From Streptomyces sp. V1I1 (GTDB lineage Bacteria > Actinomycetota > Actinomycetes > Streptomycetales > Streptomycetaceae), in assembly GCF_030817355.1 (NCBI RefSeq), contig NZ_JAUSZH010000001.1:8207517-8271516 (forward strand): a stretch of 64,000 bases of DNA, given 5' to 3'. The position numbers and the translations under genes were made by a program. The notes under the pieces are model-generated. The model did not search any database. It saw only the letters and a program-made list of their open reading frames with translations, and was not told the DNA's origin. This document shows, piece after piece, positions 44,250 to 52,798 of this stretch (the first letter of the stretch is position 1; each line of letters begins with the position of its first letter).

Positions 44250-45113
44250 ATGCCTGACGATGACCTCATTCCCGCGCCCCAGGGATTCGACCAGGAATCG
44301 TGGGCCAGGTTCGCTCGGGACGGCATCCTCGTCGTCGAGGACGCCCTCAAACCCGACCAGGTCCAGAGCCTGACCGAAGCCCTTGAGGAACAGCCGCGGC
44401 CGACCGGCTGGAACATCGTCGAATCCGACCCGCGCCTTGCCGAGATGATCGACGCTCCGGCCCACATCGGTTACGTGTACGACGTCTACGGCGACATGCT
44501 GAAGCTGCTGCGCAGCGAGTTCTTCAAGCGAGAGCCCGGTCAGGAGATCCGTAACCTCTGGCACTTCGACGGACCGCGAGTGCTGCCGTTCGACGTCTTC
44601 GGATCCGCAGCCCCCCTGCGGATCAAGGTGGGCTACTGGCTGACCGCCCTGACACACGAGGACATGGGCAACCTCGTGTACATACCCGGCAGCCATCGCC
44701 GAGCGGTCGTGGACCAGTACCACACGCATGAACCGCACCCGGATGAACAGCAACTCCACGTGCGGCCAGGGGCCATGACGCTCATGTGGGGCGGCTTGCA
44801 GCACAGGGTCGCCGAGAACCGAAGCGAGATCACGCGCCTCAACGCCTTCTTCGAGTACGGCCCCTCGTGGATCGTCACCAGTGACAGGGTCCGGTCCGAT
44901 CCCGAATGGGTCTCGTCTCTCACCCGTACCCGCCGGATCCTCATGCGGGACTACGAACACCCCAACAACATGATCAAACTGCCTTCGGCAGACGTCCCCC
45001 TGTTCCTGCCCCGCCCGGGCGAGACGGATCCCCACCAGGGCCGGTACCAGGACCACGTACCCCTGGCACTGCGCCGGCGCAGCACCTGGCTCGAACAGCA
45101 GGGGATCCTGTGA
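44250..45113 (+). CDS. PhyH-type Fe(II)/2-oxoglutarate dioxygenase, 287 aa
   Basis: It starts at ATG 44250 (MPDDDLIPAPQGFDQESWAR), 10 bp after the previous stop with GGAG upstream. The iron triad is WHFD (His105, Asp107) and the distal His185 (WGGLQHRVAEN). Arg191 or Arg196 would bind 2-oxoglutarate. The jelly-roll segment LTHEDMGNLVYIPGSHR is typical of phytanoyl-CoA dioxygenase-like enzymes, which hydroxylate or desaturate small molecules and peptides. All catalytic residues are present. The stop overlaps the ABC ATPase start (GTGA). Confidence 0.85.
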   Translation: MPDDDLIPAPQGFDQESWARFARDGILVVEDALKPDQVQSLTEALEEQPRPTGWNIVESDPRLAEMIDAPAHIGYVYDVYGDMLKLLRSEFFKREPGQEIRNLWHFDGPRVLPFDVFGSAAPLRIKVGYWLTALTHEDMGNLVYIPGSHRRAVVDQYHTHEPHPDEQQLHVRPGAMTLMWGGLQHRVAENRSEITRLNAFFEYGPSWIVTSDRVRSDPEWVSSLTRTRRILMRDYEHPNNMIKLPSADVPLFLPRPGETDPHQGRYQDHVPLALRRRSTWLEQQGIL

Positions 45114-45781
45114 CGACACCAGGGCTGCAGCTCAAAGACGTCTCGTACCGCTACCCGCGCGCCAGCAAGTCCGACTACGTGATCCGCGAGGCCACCGTCG
45201 ACATCCCCGACGGGGAAGCCGTGGGCCTTGTCGGACCCAACGGCTCGGGCAAGAGCACCCTGCTCAAAGTGCTCGCCAACCTCCTGCGGCCGACCTCCGG
45301 TGAGATTCTCTACCAGGGGCGCCGGCTGAAGGTGAACGACCAGGCTTTCCGTGCATCCCTGAACTACTGCGCCGGCGCGCCCCAGGGATTCTATCCACGG
45401 CTCACCGGCGGCGAGAACCTTCGCTTCTTCTCCGGCATGAAAGGCCGTATGTTCACACGTGAAGAAGCCGAAGTCTTGCTGGAAACCGTAGGGCTGAAGA
45501 ACAACGCGGACACCGTTTACTCGAAGTTCTCGCTCGGGATGCGCCAGCGCCTGCACATAGCCTGTCTCCTCATCGAGCCCGCCAGCCTGTGGATTCTGGA
45601 TGAGCCCACCACCGGCCTCGACGCCGAAGGCGTCGAGATGCTGGAGTCCATCCTGTCAAGATCGACCAACAAGACACGCATCATCGTCAGTCACGATGCC
45701 GATTTCATCGACAGAATGACCACCCGCCGGATCGTGATCGAAGGAGGGGGGCTGAAGTGTCACGATTCTTCATTTTCCTGA
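45110..45781 (+). CDS. ABC transporter ATP-binding protein, 223 aa
   Basis: GTG 45110 overlaps the dioxygenase stop. Walker A is GPNGSGKST (42-50), the signature is FSLGMRQRL (140-148), Walker B is LWILDEP (160-166) and the H-loop is His195 (IIVSHD). It is of the single-domain type that pairs with ABC-2 permeases for export. The 3' end overlaps the first permease by 25 bp. Role: energising export of the pathway product and possibly self-resistance. Confidence 0.9.
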   Translation: MTTPGLQLKDVSYRYPRASKSDYVIREATVDIPDGEAVGLVGPNGSGKSTLLKVLANLLRPTSGEILYQGRRLKVNDQAFRASLNYCAGAPQGFYPRLTGGENLRFFSGMKGRMFTREEAEVLLETVGLKNNADTVYSKFSLGMRQRLHIACLLIEPASLWILDEPTTGLDAEGVEMLESILSRSTNKTRIIVSHDADFIDRMTTRRIVIEGGGLKCHDSSFS

Positions 45782-46494
45782 TCAGGGTCCAGTGGATCGA
45801 CCGCCTCGCCACCTCCTCATTCCTGATCGGCATCACCGTCCAGACAGCCCTCCTCACGCTGGCCCTCTATCACGCCGCGGAAAACCAGCAGACCGTCATG
45901 GTGTTCGCCACCCGGGCATCACTGCTGACATGCACATCGATCGTCCTGCTCTCCGCCATGTCCAACATCCAGAACGAATTCCGCTACGGAACCATAGAAC
46001 GCGTACTCCTGGGCAAGGTGCCGTTCTCCCGGCTCCTCGCCGTACGCTCCGCCTCGGCCGCGATCGTCGCTTCACCCGCCATCGTTGTGCCGTTCATCGG
46101 AGCGGTAGCCCGATTCCCCGACATGCTCACCCCGCGAACCGTCCTGCTGGTCGCCATGGTGTACATATTCCTGGGATCACTCTGCTACCAAGCGACCCTC
46201 GTTCTGTGCCAGTTCAGAAACGCGGCCTCCATGGTCCCCTGGATAAGAATGGTGCTGCTCTTCCTCGGTTTGTCGGTCATCCCGTTCGAAGGATCGGAAG
46301 CCGTCTCCCTGCTCCTGCCCACCGGCTGGATGCTGCGATTCGCCGAGGCAGGAAGCACTGAACAAGCACTGCTCTTCCTGGCAGCATTCCTGCTGGTCAC
46401 CCTTACCTGGACCGGGGGCATCTGGAAGGCCTTCGGTGCACGGTCCATGAAGGTCGTGGAGAAGAATATGACCGATGGGGCGGAAGCGACATGA
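45757..46494 (+). CDS. ABC-2-type permease, 245 aa
   Basis: GTG 45757 lies inside the ATPase gene. Six hydrophobic stretches are visible (LATSSFLIGITVQTALLTLA, LLTCTSIVLLSAMSNIQNEF, AIVASPAIVVPFIGAVARFP, TVLLVAMVYIFLGSLCYQA, WIRMVLLFLGLSVIPF, ALLFLAAFLLVTLTWTGGIW). It is too divergent to assign beyond ABC-2-like. It is coupled to the second permease by ATGA. Confidence 0.8.
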   Translation: MSRFFIFLIRVQWIDRLATSSFLIGITVQTALLTLALYHAAENQQTVMVFATRASLLTCTSIVLLSAMSNIQNEFRYGTIERVLLGKVPFSRLLAVRSASAAIVASPAIVVPFIGAVARFPDMLTPRTVLLVAMVYIFLGSLCYQATLVLCQFRNAASMVPWIRMVLLFLGLSVIPFEGSEAVSLLLPTGWMLRFAEAGSTEQALLFLAAFLLVTLTWTGGIWKAFGARSMKVVEKNMTDGAEAT

Positions 46495-47240
46495 TGGAAG
46501 GTACCGCAAGCCCTGAAAGTCGCCTCCCAGCCCCAGCCGAGAAGATGTCAAACGCATGGCTGATGTCACGACTTGTTCTGCGCAACAAAATTCGCCGTGA
46601 AGGCCCCGGCCAATTCTGTTCCAGAATCACCATACTCGCCCTGCTCAATGTCGTGCTGCTGTCCGCGCTCTTCACCACAGCCTCGGGCAGCTCCTTCGAC
46701 CTGGCGATGCTGTCACAGCAGTACACCTACTTCATCCCCCTGCTGGCCATGACCGCAGCCGTGGGTTCCTGGGAGATGGAGCTACTGTCCGGCGTCGGCG
46801 AAAGGTATCTCCAGAAGCCCTCGATGATGTGGCCCACTCGCCTGCTGATCGCCGCAGTCGAGTGCGCGGTTCCCTATCTCGTATTTATCATTCTTATCGG
46901 CATATGGGGTGGGCCCGACACGTTCTCACACATAGTCACAGCAACACTCATGCTCGTCACATTCTCTCTCTTCGGTGCCGCCTTCGGTTTCTGTATCGGA
47001 TTCCGCCACGAGAAGGCTGTAAACAACTTCCTCAACTACATTCCTTGGGTTCTGGGATTCGGCCCCGGACCGTTCTTCGGGAATGACGCCTCCGGACCCG
47101 CTCGCTTGCTTCCAGGAGGCTTCTCCTCCACAGGAGACTTCGGTCTCGAGTGGCTGAAAATGGGAGTGATTGCCGCGCTCGCCTTCTGGATCAGCGCCTG
47201 GGGAAGCCGCGCCCGCCGCCACCGCTTCTACACCCGATGA
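46491..47240 (+). CDS. ABC-2-type permease, 249 aa
   Basis: ATG 46491 overlaps the upstream TGA. About six membrane helices follow a cytoplasmic N-terminus (RITILALLNVVLLSALFTTA, YFIPLLAMTAAVGSWEMELL, LLIAAVECAVPYLVFIILIG, IVTATLMLVTFSLFGAAFGF, WLKMGVIAALAFWISAWGSR). With the preceding permease it forms a heterodimeric membrane unit. It is the last gene of the operon; a perfect palindrome follows 83 bp downstream. Confidence 0.8.
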   Translation: MMEGTASPESRLPAPAEKMSNAWLMSRLVLRNKIRREGPGQFCSRITILALLNVVLLSALFTTASGSSFDLAMLSQQYTYFIPLLAMTAAVGSWEMELLSGVGERYLQKPSMMWPTRLLIAAVECAVPYLVFIILIGIWGGPDTFSHIVTATLMLVTFSLFGAAFGFCIGFRHEKAVNNFLNYIPWVLGFGPGPFFGNDASGPARLLPGGFSSTGDFGLEWLKMGVIAALAFWISAWGSRARRHRFYTR

Positions 47241-47322
47241 CCGGTCGTTGTGCTCTGGCTAAGAACTGTGTCTGAGGGCTGCATGACAAGGTGAGCCGTA
47301 ATTCAGTGCAGCTCAGGGGCTT

Positions 47323-47352
47323 GTCGCTTCGGGCGGATCCGCCCGAAGCGAC
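47323..47352. terminator. Perfect 30-bp palindrome, probable bidirectional terminator
   Basis: GTCGCTTCGGGCGGATCC at 47323-47340 continues GCCCGAAGCGAC to 47352, a perfect palindrome centred on GGATCC. Its position between the ABC operon end and the next gene suits termination. An operator is also possible. Confidence 0.6.
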
Positions 47353-47390
47353 GACTGGGCGGAAGCTGATGCCGGTCGTACGGTGAGTGC

Positions 47391-47726
47391 ATGGGCAGGG
47401 ACTGCGTCCCCCGGCTGAGGCTGGTCGTGGTCACTGACGACGACCCCGGTCCACGGTTATGCCGTGGGTGCGGTGGGCCGTTGATGCCGTCGGTGAAGGC
47501 GACGGCGGCGTTCTGTTCGTCGGCCTGCCGTTCGCGGCACTGGCGTCGGCTGCGGCGCACGAGGGCGAGGACCGAGGCGGTCCAGGCCGCCCGGACGGCG
47601 AACTGTCCGGAGTGCGGCGCGAGTTGGACGGTCGGGGTGGAGCATCCCGCCTCGGCACGGTACTGCTCTCCCCGTTGTCGCAAACGGTCTTGGCACCGGC
47701 GGCGCACGCAGCCGGGAGGGGTGTGA
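47391..47726 (+). CDS. Small double zinc-ribbon-like protein, 111 aa
   Basis: ATG 47391 (MGRDCVPRLRLVVVTDDDPG). Eight cysteines form two clusters: CRGCGGPL...FCSSACRSRHW and CPECGASWTVG...YCSPRCRKRSW. Each is a CxxC-x(n)-CxxxC site with a basic end, as in small Streptomyces plasmid proteins. Nucleic-acid binding is likely. It heads a three-gene series whose next two members are frameshifted. Confidence 0.65.
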   Translation: MGRDCVPRLRLVVVTDDDPGPRLCRGCGGPLMPSVKATAAFCSSACRSRHWRRLRRTRARTEAVQAARTANCPECGASWTVGVEHPASARYCSPRCRKRSWHRRRTQPGGV

Positions 47727-47742
47727 GACCGCGCGCTCCGTT

Positions 47743-48160
47743 ATGGCAGGGCCGCTTCACGCGCCGGGCCCGTGCACCGACTTCCTGCGCCGTCCGGCAG
47801 TCGCCAACAAGGCCATGGCCGATGACACCGCCCGGCACGCCGTTAATGAGGCGCAGTTCGACCGGTTCCGCCAGCAGGCCCAGTTCGGGCACGAGGAAGC
47901 CGCCCCACAGTTGCAGCGCATGGAGCACAGCGCCCAGTTCATGGACCTGGTCGCGGCATGCGCGCAGTTCGTCGCGACGGCCGGGAAGGATCGTGCCGAA
48001 TCTTCGCGGCGAGCACTACGACGACGGCGAGCGCGAGACGATCGGGCGGGGGCTTTCGCGGGTACGCGCCGCGGCCGACTGGATCGAGAATGCCGTTACC
48101 CGCGGCGAGGTCGACCTGGACGAGCAGCTGGAGAAGCTGCTGAAGGGTTCGGGTGAGTAG
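47743..48160 (+). pseudogene. Hypothetical Streptomyces mobile-element protein, frameshifted
   Basis: It begins at ATG 47743 or 47815 (MADDTARHAVNEAQFDRFRQ) and reads MDLVAACAQFVATAG. Near 47985 the frame shifts to GRIVPNLRGEHYDDGERETI, then RGLSRVRAAADWIENAVTRG and LDEQLEKLLKG, ending at 48160. The protein is helical and small, of a kind often next to winged-helix genes. The function is unknown. Confidence 0.55.
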
Positions 48161-48163
48161 GCG

Positions 48164-48570
48164 ATGGGGCGGGGAGTCCCCGCTCACGTCCACGCCGAAG
48201 CGGTCCTCAGCGCCCTGCTGGAAGCCCGTCCCGCCTGACCATCGTCCAGCTGATGGCCGCCACCGAACGCACGCGCGCCCAGGTCCACACCGGGCTCGCG
48301 CATCTGCGCAAGGTCGCGGCGGCGAAGGGTCTTCCGCCCGTGACCTGGGACAAACGATGGGGATACCGCATGCTGGACGATGCCCCGGAGGTGTGGATCG
48401 GCTACGAACGGGCGTTCTTCGAGACCGTCCACCACCGGGTGGAGAACTTCATCGCCGGGACCCTCCTCCCGCACCAGAAGAAGACCCCGAACGACCCCTA
48501 CATCCGCACGGTCATGGCGCAGATGGGTGCGATCGAGTCCACCCTTCAGCTGCTGGCCAGCCTGGAGTGA
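48164..48570 (+). pseudogene. Winged-helix-like protein, frameshifted
   Basis: ATG 48164 reads GRGVPAHVHAEAVLSALLEA. Near 48235 the frame shifts to LTIVQLMAATERTRAQVHTG, then LAHLRKVAAAKGLPPVTWDK, a winged-helix pattern (helix, turn, recognition helix, wing). The C-terminal part is helical (FFETVHHRVENFIAGTLLPH) and ends at 48570. The IS5-type element starts immediately after the stop, so the gene end is intact. Confidence 0.55.
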
Positions 48571-48572
48571 AC

Positions 48573-49548
48573 CGGAACACGAGAGGCAACGGGCCGCGAC
48601 CGCCCCGCAGTTGGCCCCATCCACCGGTCGCGGCCAGGCACCGTCATGCTGCTGCCCCGCTACCGCTACCCCTCCGACACCAGCGACGTCGAATGGGCTC
48701 TGCTCAAGGCACTCCTCCCGACTCCCGCCTGCCAGAAACCCAAGGGCGGCGCCCCGGAGAAATGGCCCCGGCGCCGCGTGGTCGACGCCATCAGGTACAT
48801 CACCGACAACGGTGCGAAGTGGAGGGCGCTGCCCGCCGACTTCGGCATCCCGTGGCGCACCGTGTTCGGATACTTCGCCCGCTGGGCAAAGGCCGACGTG
48901 CTCAAGAGGATCCTTGACCAGCTCCGCCGACGGTTGCGGCTGCGCCGTCGGCGCTGTGCCTGGCCGGTCCGGGTGATCGTGGACTCCCAGTCCGTCAAAG
49001 GTGCGGAGACGGTGTCGAACGCGACGCGAGGATAAGACGCAAACAAGCATATAAATGGGCGGAAGCGGCATCTCCTGGTTGATCAGGACGGCCTGCTCGT
49101 CGACCTGCTCGTCACCCCCGCCGACGTCCAGGACCGCGACGCGGCCCGCATCCTGCTCACCCGCCTCCACGCCGAACACCCCGAAATCGTCCTGGTCTGG
49201 ACGGACAACGGCTACGGAGGCGAGGAGTTCAGCACCTGGGCCCAGGACACCCTGGGCATCACGATCAAGGTCGTCCCCCGCCCCAAGGACACCAAGGGCT
49301 TCGTCCTGCTGCCCAAGAGGTGGGTGGTGGAACGGAGCAACTCGTGGACGATGCGGGCCCGACGCAACGCAAGGGACTACGAACGGCTCATGTCCCACGC
49401 CGAAGCCCACATCCAGTGGGCGTTCATCACCCTCATGTCCCGCCGCATGGCCCGCCCCCGCCGCCAGACCGAGGCGTCGTCGGACACCCTCGCAGCCGCC
49501 TGAACACCAGCGCGTTGCCGCTGCCGTTCGGAGCAACGACACCGCTTT
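48573..49548 (+). mobile_element. IS5-family insertion sequence, copy 2
   Basis: The left end near 48577 (GGAACACGAGAGGCAACGGG) and the right end near 49520-49548 (inverse of CCGAACGGCAGCGGCAACGC) form imperfect inverted repeats. The right end is shared with copy 1 up to the GTTCGGA.CAACGAC block. Confidence 0.65.
48646..49503 (+). pseudogene. IS5-family transposase, copy 2, interrupted by TAA
   Basis: ATG 48646 (MLLPRYRYPSDTSDVEWALL) opens the DUF4096 N-terminal domain (GGAPEKWPRRRVVDAIRYIT) and the first Asp block (VIVDSQSVKGAETVSNATRG). A TAA at 49033-49035 follows in frame where family members usually have a Tyr/Phe codon. The same frame continues DANKHINGRKRHLLVDQDGL, VLVWTDNGYGGEEFSTWAQD and SWTMRARRNARDYERLMSHA to TGA 49503. 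Only read-through or suppression would give full-length enzyme. Copy 1 has the identical TAA. Confidence 0.82.
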
Positions 49549-49602
49549 ACCCGCTGGCCGAGCCGGTCATCACGCAGTACACCCGAACTTGGCTCGGACC
49601 GT

Positions 49603-50895
49603 TCAGTCGCCGTCCCGGTTGATCTCGATCCGCCGAAGCGACGGCACGAGCAACGGCACGAGCATCGCCACCGCCGCCACCCCGCCGCCGGTGACGGCGA
49701 CCGCCGCCGTTCCGAACGCCGCGGCGAGGACCGGCGCGGACAGCTGGCCAATGGGGATGGGCACGAAGGACCAGAATTCGTCGTGGGCGCCGACCCGGGA
49801 GAGCAGCCGCTCCGGGACGTGGGTGTAATTAACGGTCTCCCACACGACGGTGAAGAACTCGGAGGCCACTCCCGACACGAACGCCGCCGCGGCCAGCCAG
49901 ACCGTGTTCGCGCCGGTGCCGAGCAGGATCAGCGGGACGGCGGCCAGCGTCATCGAGGACAGCGCCGGCACCATCGGCCGCCGCACCGTCAGCTTCACCA
50001 TCACCACGCTGGCCAGCAGTGCCCCGACGCCGCGGGCGCTCAGCACCAGTCCCCAGCCCTCGGCGCCGATCGTGTCGTTCGCGATCACCGGGCCCAGGAT
50101 CTGCCAGACACCCATGTTGACGGCGTTGAAGACGGCGAAGGCCAACGTCACCGTCCAGATCCACGGTTTGGAGCTGAAGTAGCTCCAGCCTTCCCGCAGT
50201 TCGCCGAGCATCGTCGGGCCGCCCTCGGTGCGCGGTGGCAGGTCGGGCAGCGACATCCGAGCGAAGAACGCGGCCGCCAGGAGGAAGGACGCGGCGTCGG
50301 CGGCGATCGCCCAGCCGCCTCCGACGGAAGCGGTCAGCAGGCCGGCTGCGGTCGGGCCAAGGATCCGAGTGGCGTTCCTGACGGACGCCAGCAGGGAACT
50401 GGCCTGCTGGAGGCCGCGTCCCGCCGCCAGATTCGAGACGATGCCGCGCAACGCGGGCTTGGTCAGTCCCTGGAAGATGCCGTTGAGGGCAGCCAGCGGC
50501 AGCAGGAACGCCGGGTGCTGGTGGGCCAGGAGGAGGAACGCGACGCCGACCTGGGTGAGGCCGGCGCCCAGGCTGGTGAGGCGCAGCACGGTGTCGCGCC
50601 GGTAGCGGTCGGCGATACCGCCGCCGAGGAGGAGCGTCGCGACCATCGGGACCAGGGCCGCAGTGGTGACCGCGGACAGCCAGGCCGCGCTGTCAGTGAC
50701 CTCCAAGACGCCGAAGGCCAGGGCGACAGGCGACATGGCACTGCCAGCCATGGAAATCGACTGGCCGGCTAGGAACCACCGGAAGGCAGCGGAGCGGAGA
50801 GGCTGCCCGGACGCGAGACCGGTACTGGATACCGGTAATGCGTCACTTTCAGGTGGTTCAGGATCTCGATTTTCGGGCGCATCTGTTGCAGGCAC
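49603..50895 (-). CDS. MFS exporter (MFS_3/EntS-like), 430 aa
   Basis: GTG 50895 (PATDAPENRDPEPPESDALP) follows AAGGTGG. A polar N-terminus is followed by about 12 hydrophobic helices (FRWFLAGQSISMAGSAMSPV, LLGGGIADRYRRDTVLRLTS with the MFS loop motif G..ADR..R). The form is typical of MFS_3 drug or siderophore exporters. It is intact. It lies just outside the right IS5-type copy and reads toward it. It may serve the neighbouring cluster, but the IS separates them. Confidence 0.82.
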   Translation of the reverse strand: MPATDAPENRDPEPPESDALPVSSTGLASGQPLRSAAFRWFLAGQSISMAGSAMSPVALAFGVLEVTDSAAWLSAVTTAALVPMVATLLLGGGIADRYRRDTVLRLTSLGAGLTQVGVAFLLLAHQHPAFLLPLAALNGIFQGLTKPALRGIVSNLAAGRGLQQASSLLASVRNATRILGPTAAGLLTASVGGGWAIAADAASFLLAAAFFARMSLPDLPPRTEGGPTMLGELREGWSYFSSKPWIWTVTLAFAVFNAVNMGVWQILGPVIANDTIGAEGWGLVLSARGVGALLASVVMVKLTVRRPMVPALSSMTLAAVPLILLGTGANTVWLAAAAFVSGVASEFFTVVWETVNYTHVPERLLSRVGAHDEFWSFVPIPIGQLSAPVLAAAFGTAAVAVTGGGVAAVAMLVPLLVPSLRRIEINRDGD

Positions 50896-51198
50896 AAGGG
50901 GCCACCTTGCCAGCGCATGCAGGGCACCTCAAGTGACTTTCATAGAGCGGTCGCACCGCTTCCGGGGTGGCGCTGCAGCGGCACCGGGCCGATGCCCAGG
51001 ACGGCGTTGCCCCGGACGGTCCGGGACAGCAGCGCCTCCGCCGCACGGTGTCACGGCCCGCACCACCCGCGCCGCCACTCCGGTCCTGCCCTGCCGATCG
51101 CTTCACCGCCGCCTGGACGCCCATCCGAACGGAAACCCGGCAATCCCTCACAGCGGCAAGCCCATGACCAGCAGAAAGAGGTTCAGACACAGCTTCTA
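50896..51198. other. Intergenic stretch, no gene seen
   Basis: Both strands carry only short, arginine/proline-rich frames typical of noncoding high-GC DNA. It ends at the left inverted repeat of the first DDE element. Confidence 0.4.
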
Positions 51199-52797
51199 AG
51201 CTTGTTCTTTATGGTCTGACCTCGAACGACGTCCCGAACGTGATCGCTCGTACGAGGATTCCGGGGACGTGAACACGGCCTTCGTCTGATCCTGTGCTCC
51301 GACCAAAGAGGCACTTGACCAGCAACGAAGGCCGTGGGGGGATGAGTTTGCTGCATCACGATGTCGGGCGGGATCCGTTCACGGTGGCGTCACGCTTCCG
51401 GGACGATTTCTTCGACTGCCTGACCGGGCGCGGGGACGAGTTGTTCGAACTGGCGGGCGCGCTGCTGTGTGCGGACGGGCCGGTGACCGCGCCGGTAGAC
51501 CTGACGCTGGTGGCCGGGCACCGGCGTGGACACGGCGCGATGTACGACGCGCTGAACTGCGGGAGCGTGGACGTGCCGCGGTTGCGGCAGGTGCTGGCCG
51601 GCTTGCCGCAACCCGAGGCCGCCGACGGGCGCCTGGTGCTGGCCGTGGACGTCACGAACTGGCTCCGCCCGGACGCACCCACCAGTCCGGATCGCTTGTT
51701 CTGCCACGTCTACGGCCGCAGCGGCCGGTCCTCCGACCAGTTCGTGCCCGGCTGGCCCTACTCCTTCGTCGCCGCCCTGGAATCGGGCCGGACGTCATGG
51801 TGCCAGCTCCTGGACGCCGTCCGTCCCGGCCCTGCCGACGACGTCGCCGAGGCTACTGCCACGCAGGTCCGCAGGGTGGTCGAGGACCTCATCGACATGG
51901 GCCGGTGGCGCATCGGCGACCGCGACATCCTGATCGTCTTCGACGCTGGATACGACGCCCCGCGCATGGCCCACCTCCTGCACGGGCTGCCGGTGGAGGT
52001 CCTCGGGCGGATGCGCACGGACCGGGTGATGCGCAGGCCGGTCCCGGTCCCGTGGATCTCGCCACCGCAGGGCGGCCGTCCGCCCAAGCACGGCAAGGAG
52101 TTCCGCTTCGCCAAACCGGAGACCTGGGGCGAGCCGGACGCGGCCACCACGCAGGTCACCGACCGGTACGGCACCGCCCGCGCGATGGCCTGGGACCGCA
52201 TCCACCCCCGGCTGACCACCCGATCGGCGTGGATCGACCACACCGGTGAACTCCCCGTCATCGAGGGCACGTTGATCCGCCTCCAGGTCGACCGCCTGCC
52301 CGGCGGCAACGACCCGCTGCCGCTCTGGCTGTGGTCTTCGGCCACCGGCCTGACCGCCGCCGAAGTCGAGATCCGCTGGCAGGCGTTCCTGCGACGCTTC
52401 GACCTGGAACATACCTTCCGCATGATCAAACAGACCCTCGGCTGGACCCGCCCGAAGCTCCGCACCCCCGAGGCCGCGGACCGCTGGACCTGGCTGATCA
52501 TCGCGGCGCACACCCAACTCCGTCTCGTCCGCGAGGCCGCCGCCGACCTCCGCCGCCCCTGGGAGCGACCCGCCGAGCCCGGCCGCCTCACCCCCGCCAG
52601 AGTCCGCCGCGGGTTCAGGAACCTCCGCCCACACTTGACCTGTCCCGCCCGAGCGCCGAAACCATCCCGGCCGGGACCTGGCCGTCCTCCCGGCTCGAAG
52701 AACCGGCACCCGGCACCCCGTCACGACGTCGGCAAAACCGTCAAACGGCCCGAGGGCATCAAGGAACGCTCCCGGGCCGGAGGATAAAGAACAAGCT
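51199..52797 (+). mobile_element. DDE insertion sequence A (1.6 kb)
   Basis: Perfect 14-bp ends AGCTTGTTCTTTAT (51199-51212) and its inverse (52784-52797) enclose one transposase gene. The next element begins one base later. Confidence 0.8.
51342..52787 (+). CDS. DDE transposase A, 481 aa
   Basis: ATG 51342 (MSLLHHDVGRDPFTVASRFR) lies after GGGGGG. Motifs include LVLAVDVTNWLRPDAPTSPD (first Asp), HVYGRSGRSSDQFVPGWPYS, ILIVFDAGYDAPRMAHLL (second Asp) and FLRRFDLEHTFRMIKQTLGW (final Glu with the YREK-like helix). The layout matches the large Streptomyces transposases related to the IS4/IS701 group. The C-terminus is Pro/Arg-rich (GRPPGSKNRHPAPRHDVGKT). It is intact and closely similar to the neighbouring transposase B. 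Confidence 0.85.
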   Translation: MSLLHHDVGRDPFTVASRFRDDFFDCLTGRGDELFELAGALLCADGPVTAPVDLTLVAGHRRGHGAMYDALNCGSVDVPRLRQVLAGLPQPEAADGRLVLAVDVTNWLRPDAPTSPDRLFCHVYGRSGRSSDQFVPGWPYSFVAALESGRTSWCQLLDAVRPGPADDVAEATATQVRRVVEDLIDMGRWRIGDRDILIVFDAGYDAPRMAHLLHGLPVEVLGRMRTDRVMRRPVPVPWISPPQGGRPPKHGKEFRFAKPETWGEPDAATTQVTDRYGTARAMAWDRIHPRLTTRSAWIDHTGELPVIEGTLIRLQVDRLPGGNDPLPLWLWSSATGLTAAEVEIRWQAFLRRFDLEHTFRMIKQTLGWTRPKLRTPEAADRWTWLIIAAHTQLRLVREAAADLRRPWERPAEPGRLTPARVRRGFRNLRPHLTCPARAPKPSRPGPGRPPGSKNRHPAPRHDVGKTVKRPEGIKERSRAGG

Positions 52798-52798
52798 G

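Noticed and set aside
43298..45119. Two long minus-strand frames in the biosynthetic operon (389 and 359 codons)
   Set aside because: Both are antisense to the motif-bearing beta-helix-like and PhyH genes.
48184..49542. 452-codon minus-strand frame
   Set aside because: It is antisense to IS5 copy 2, whose plus strand carries recognisable transposase motifs.
51467..52249. 260-codon overlapping frame in transposase A
   Set aside because: It is Arg/Gly/Ala-rich and lies inside a transposase with intact DDE motifs.
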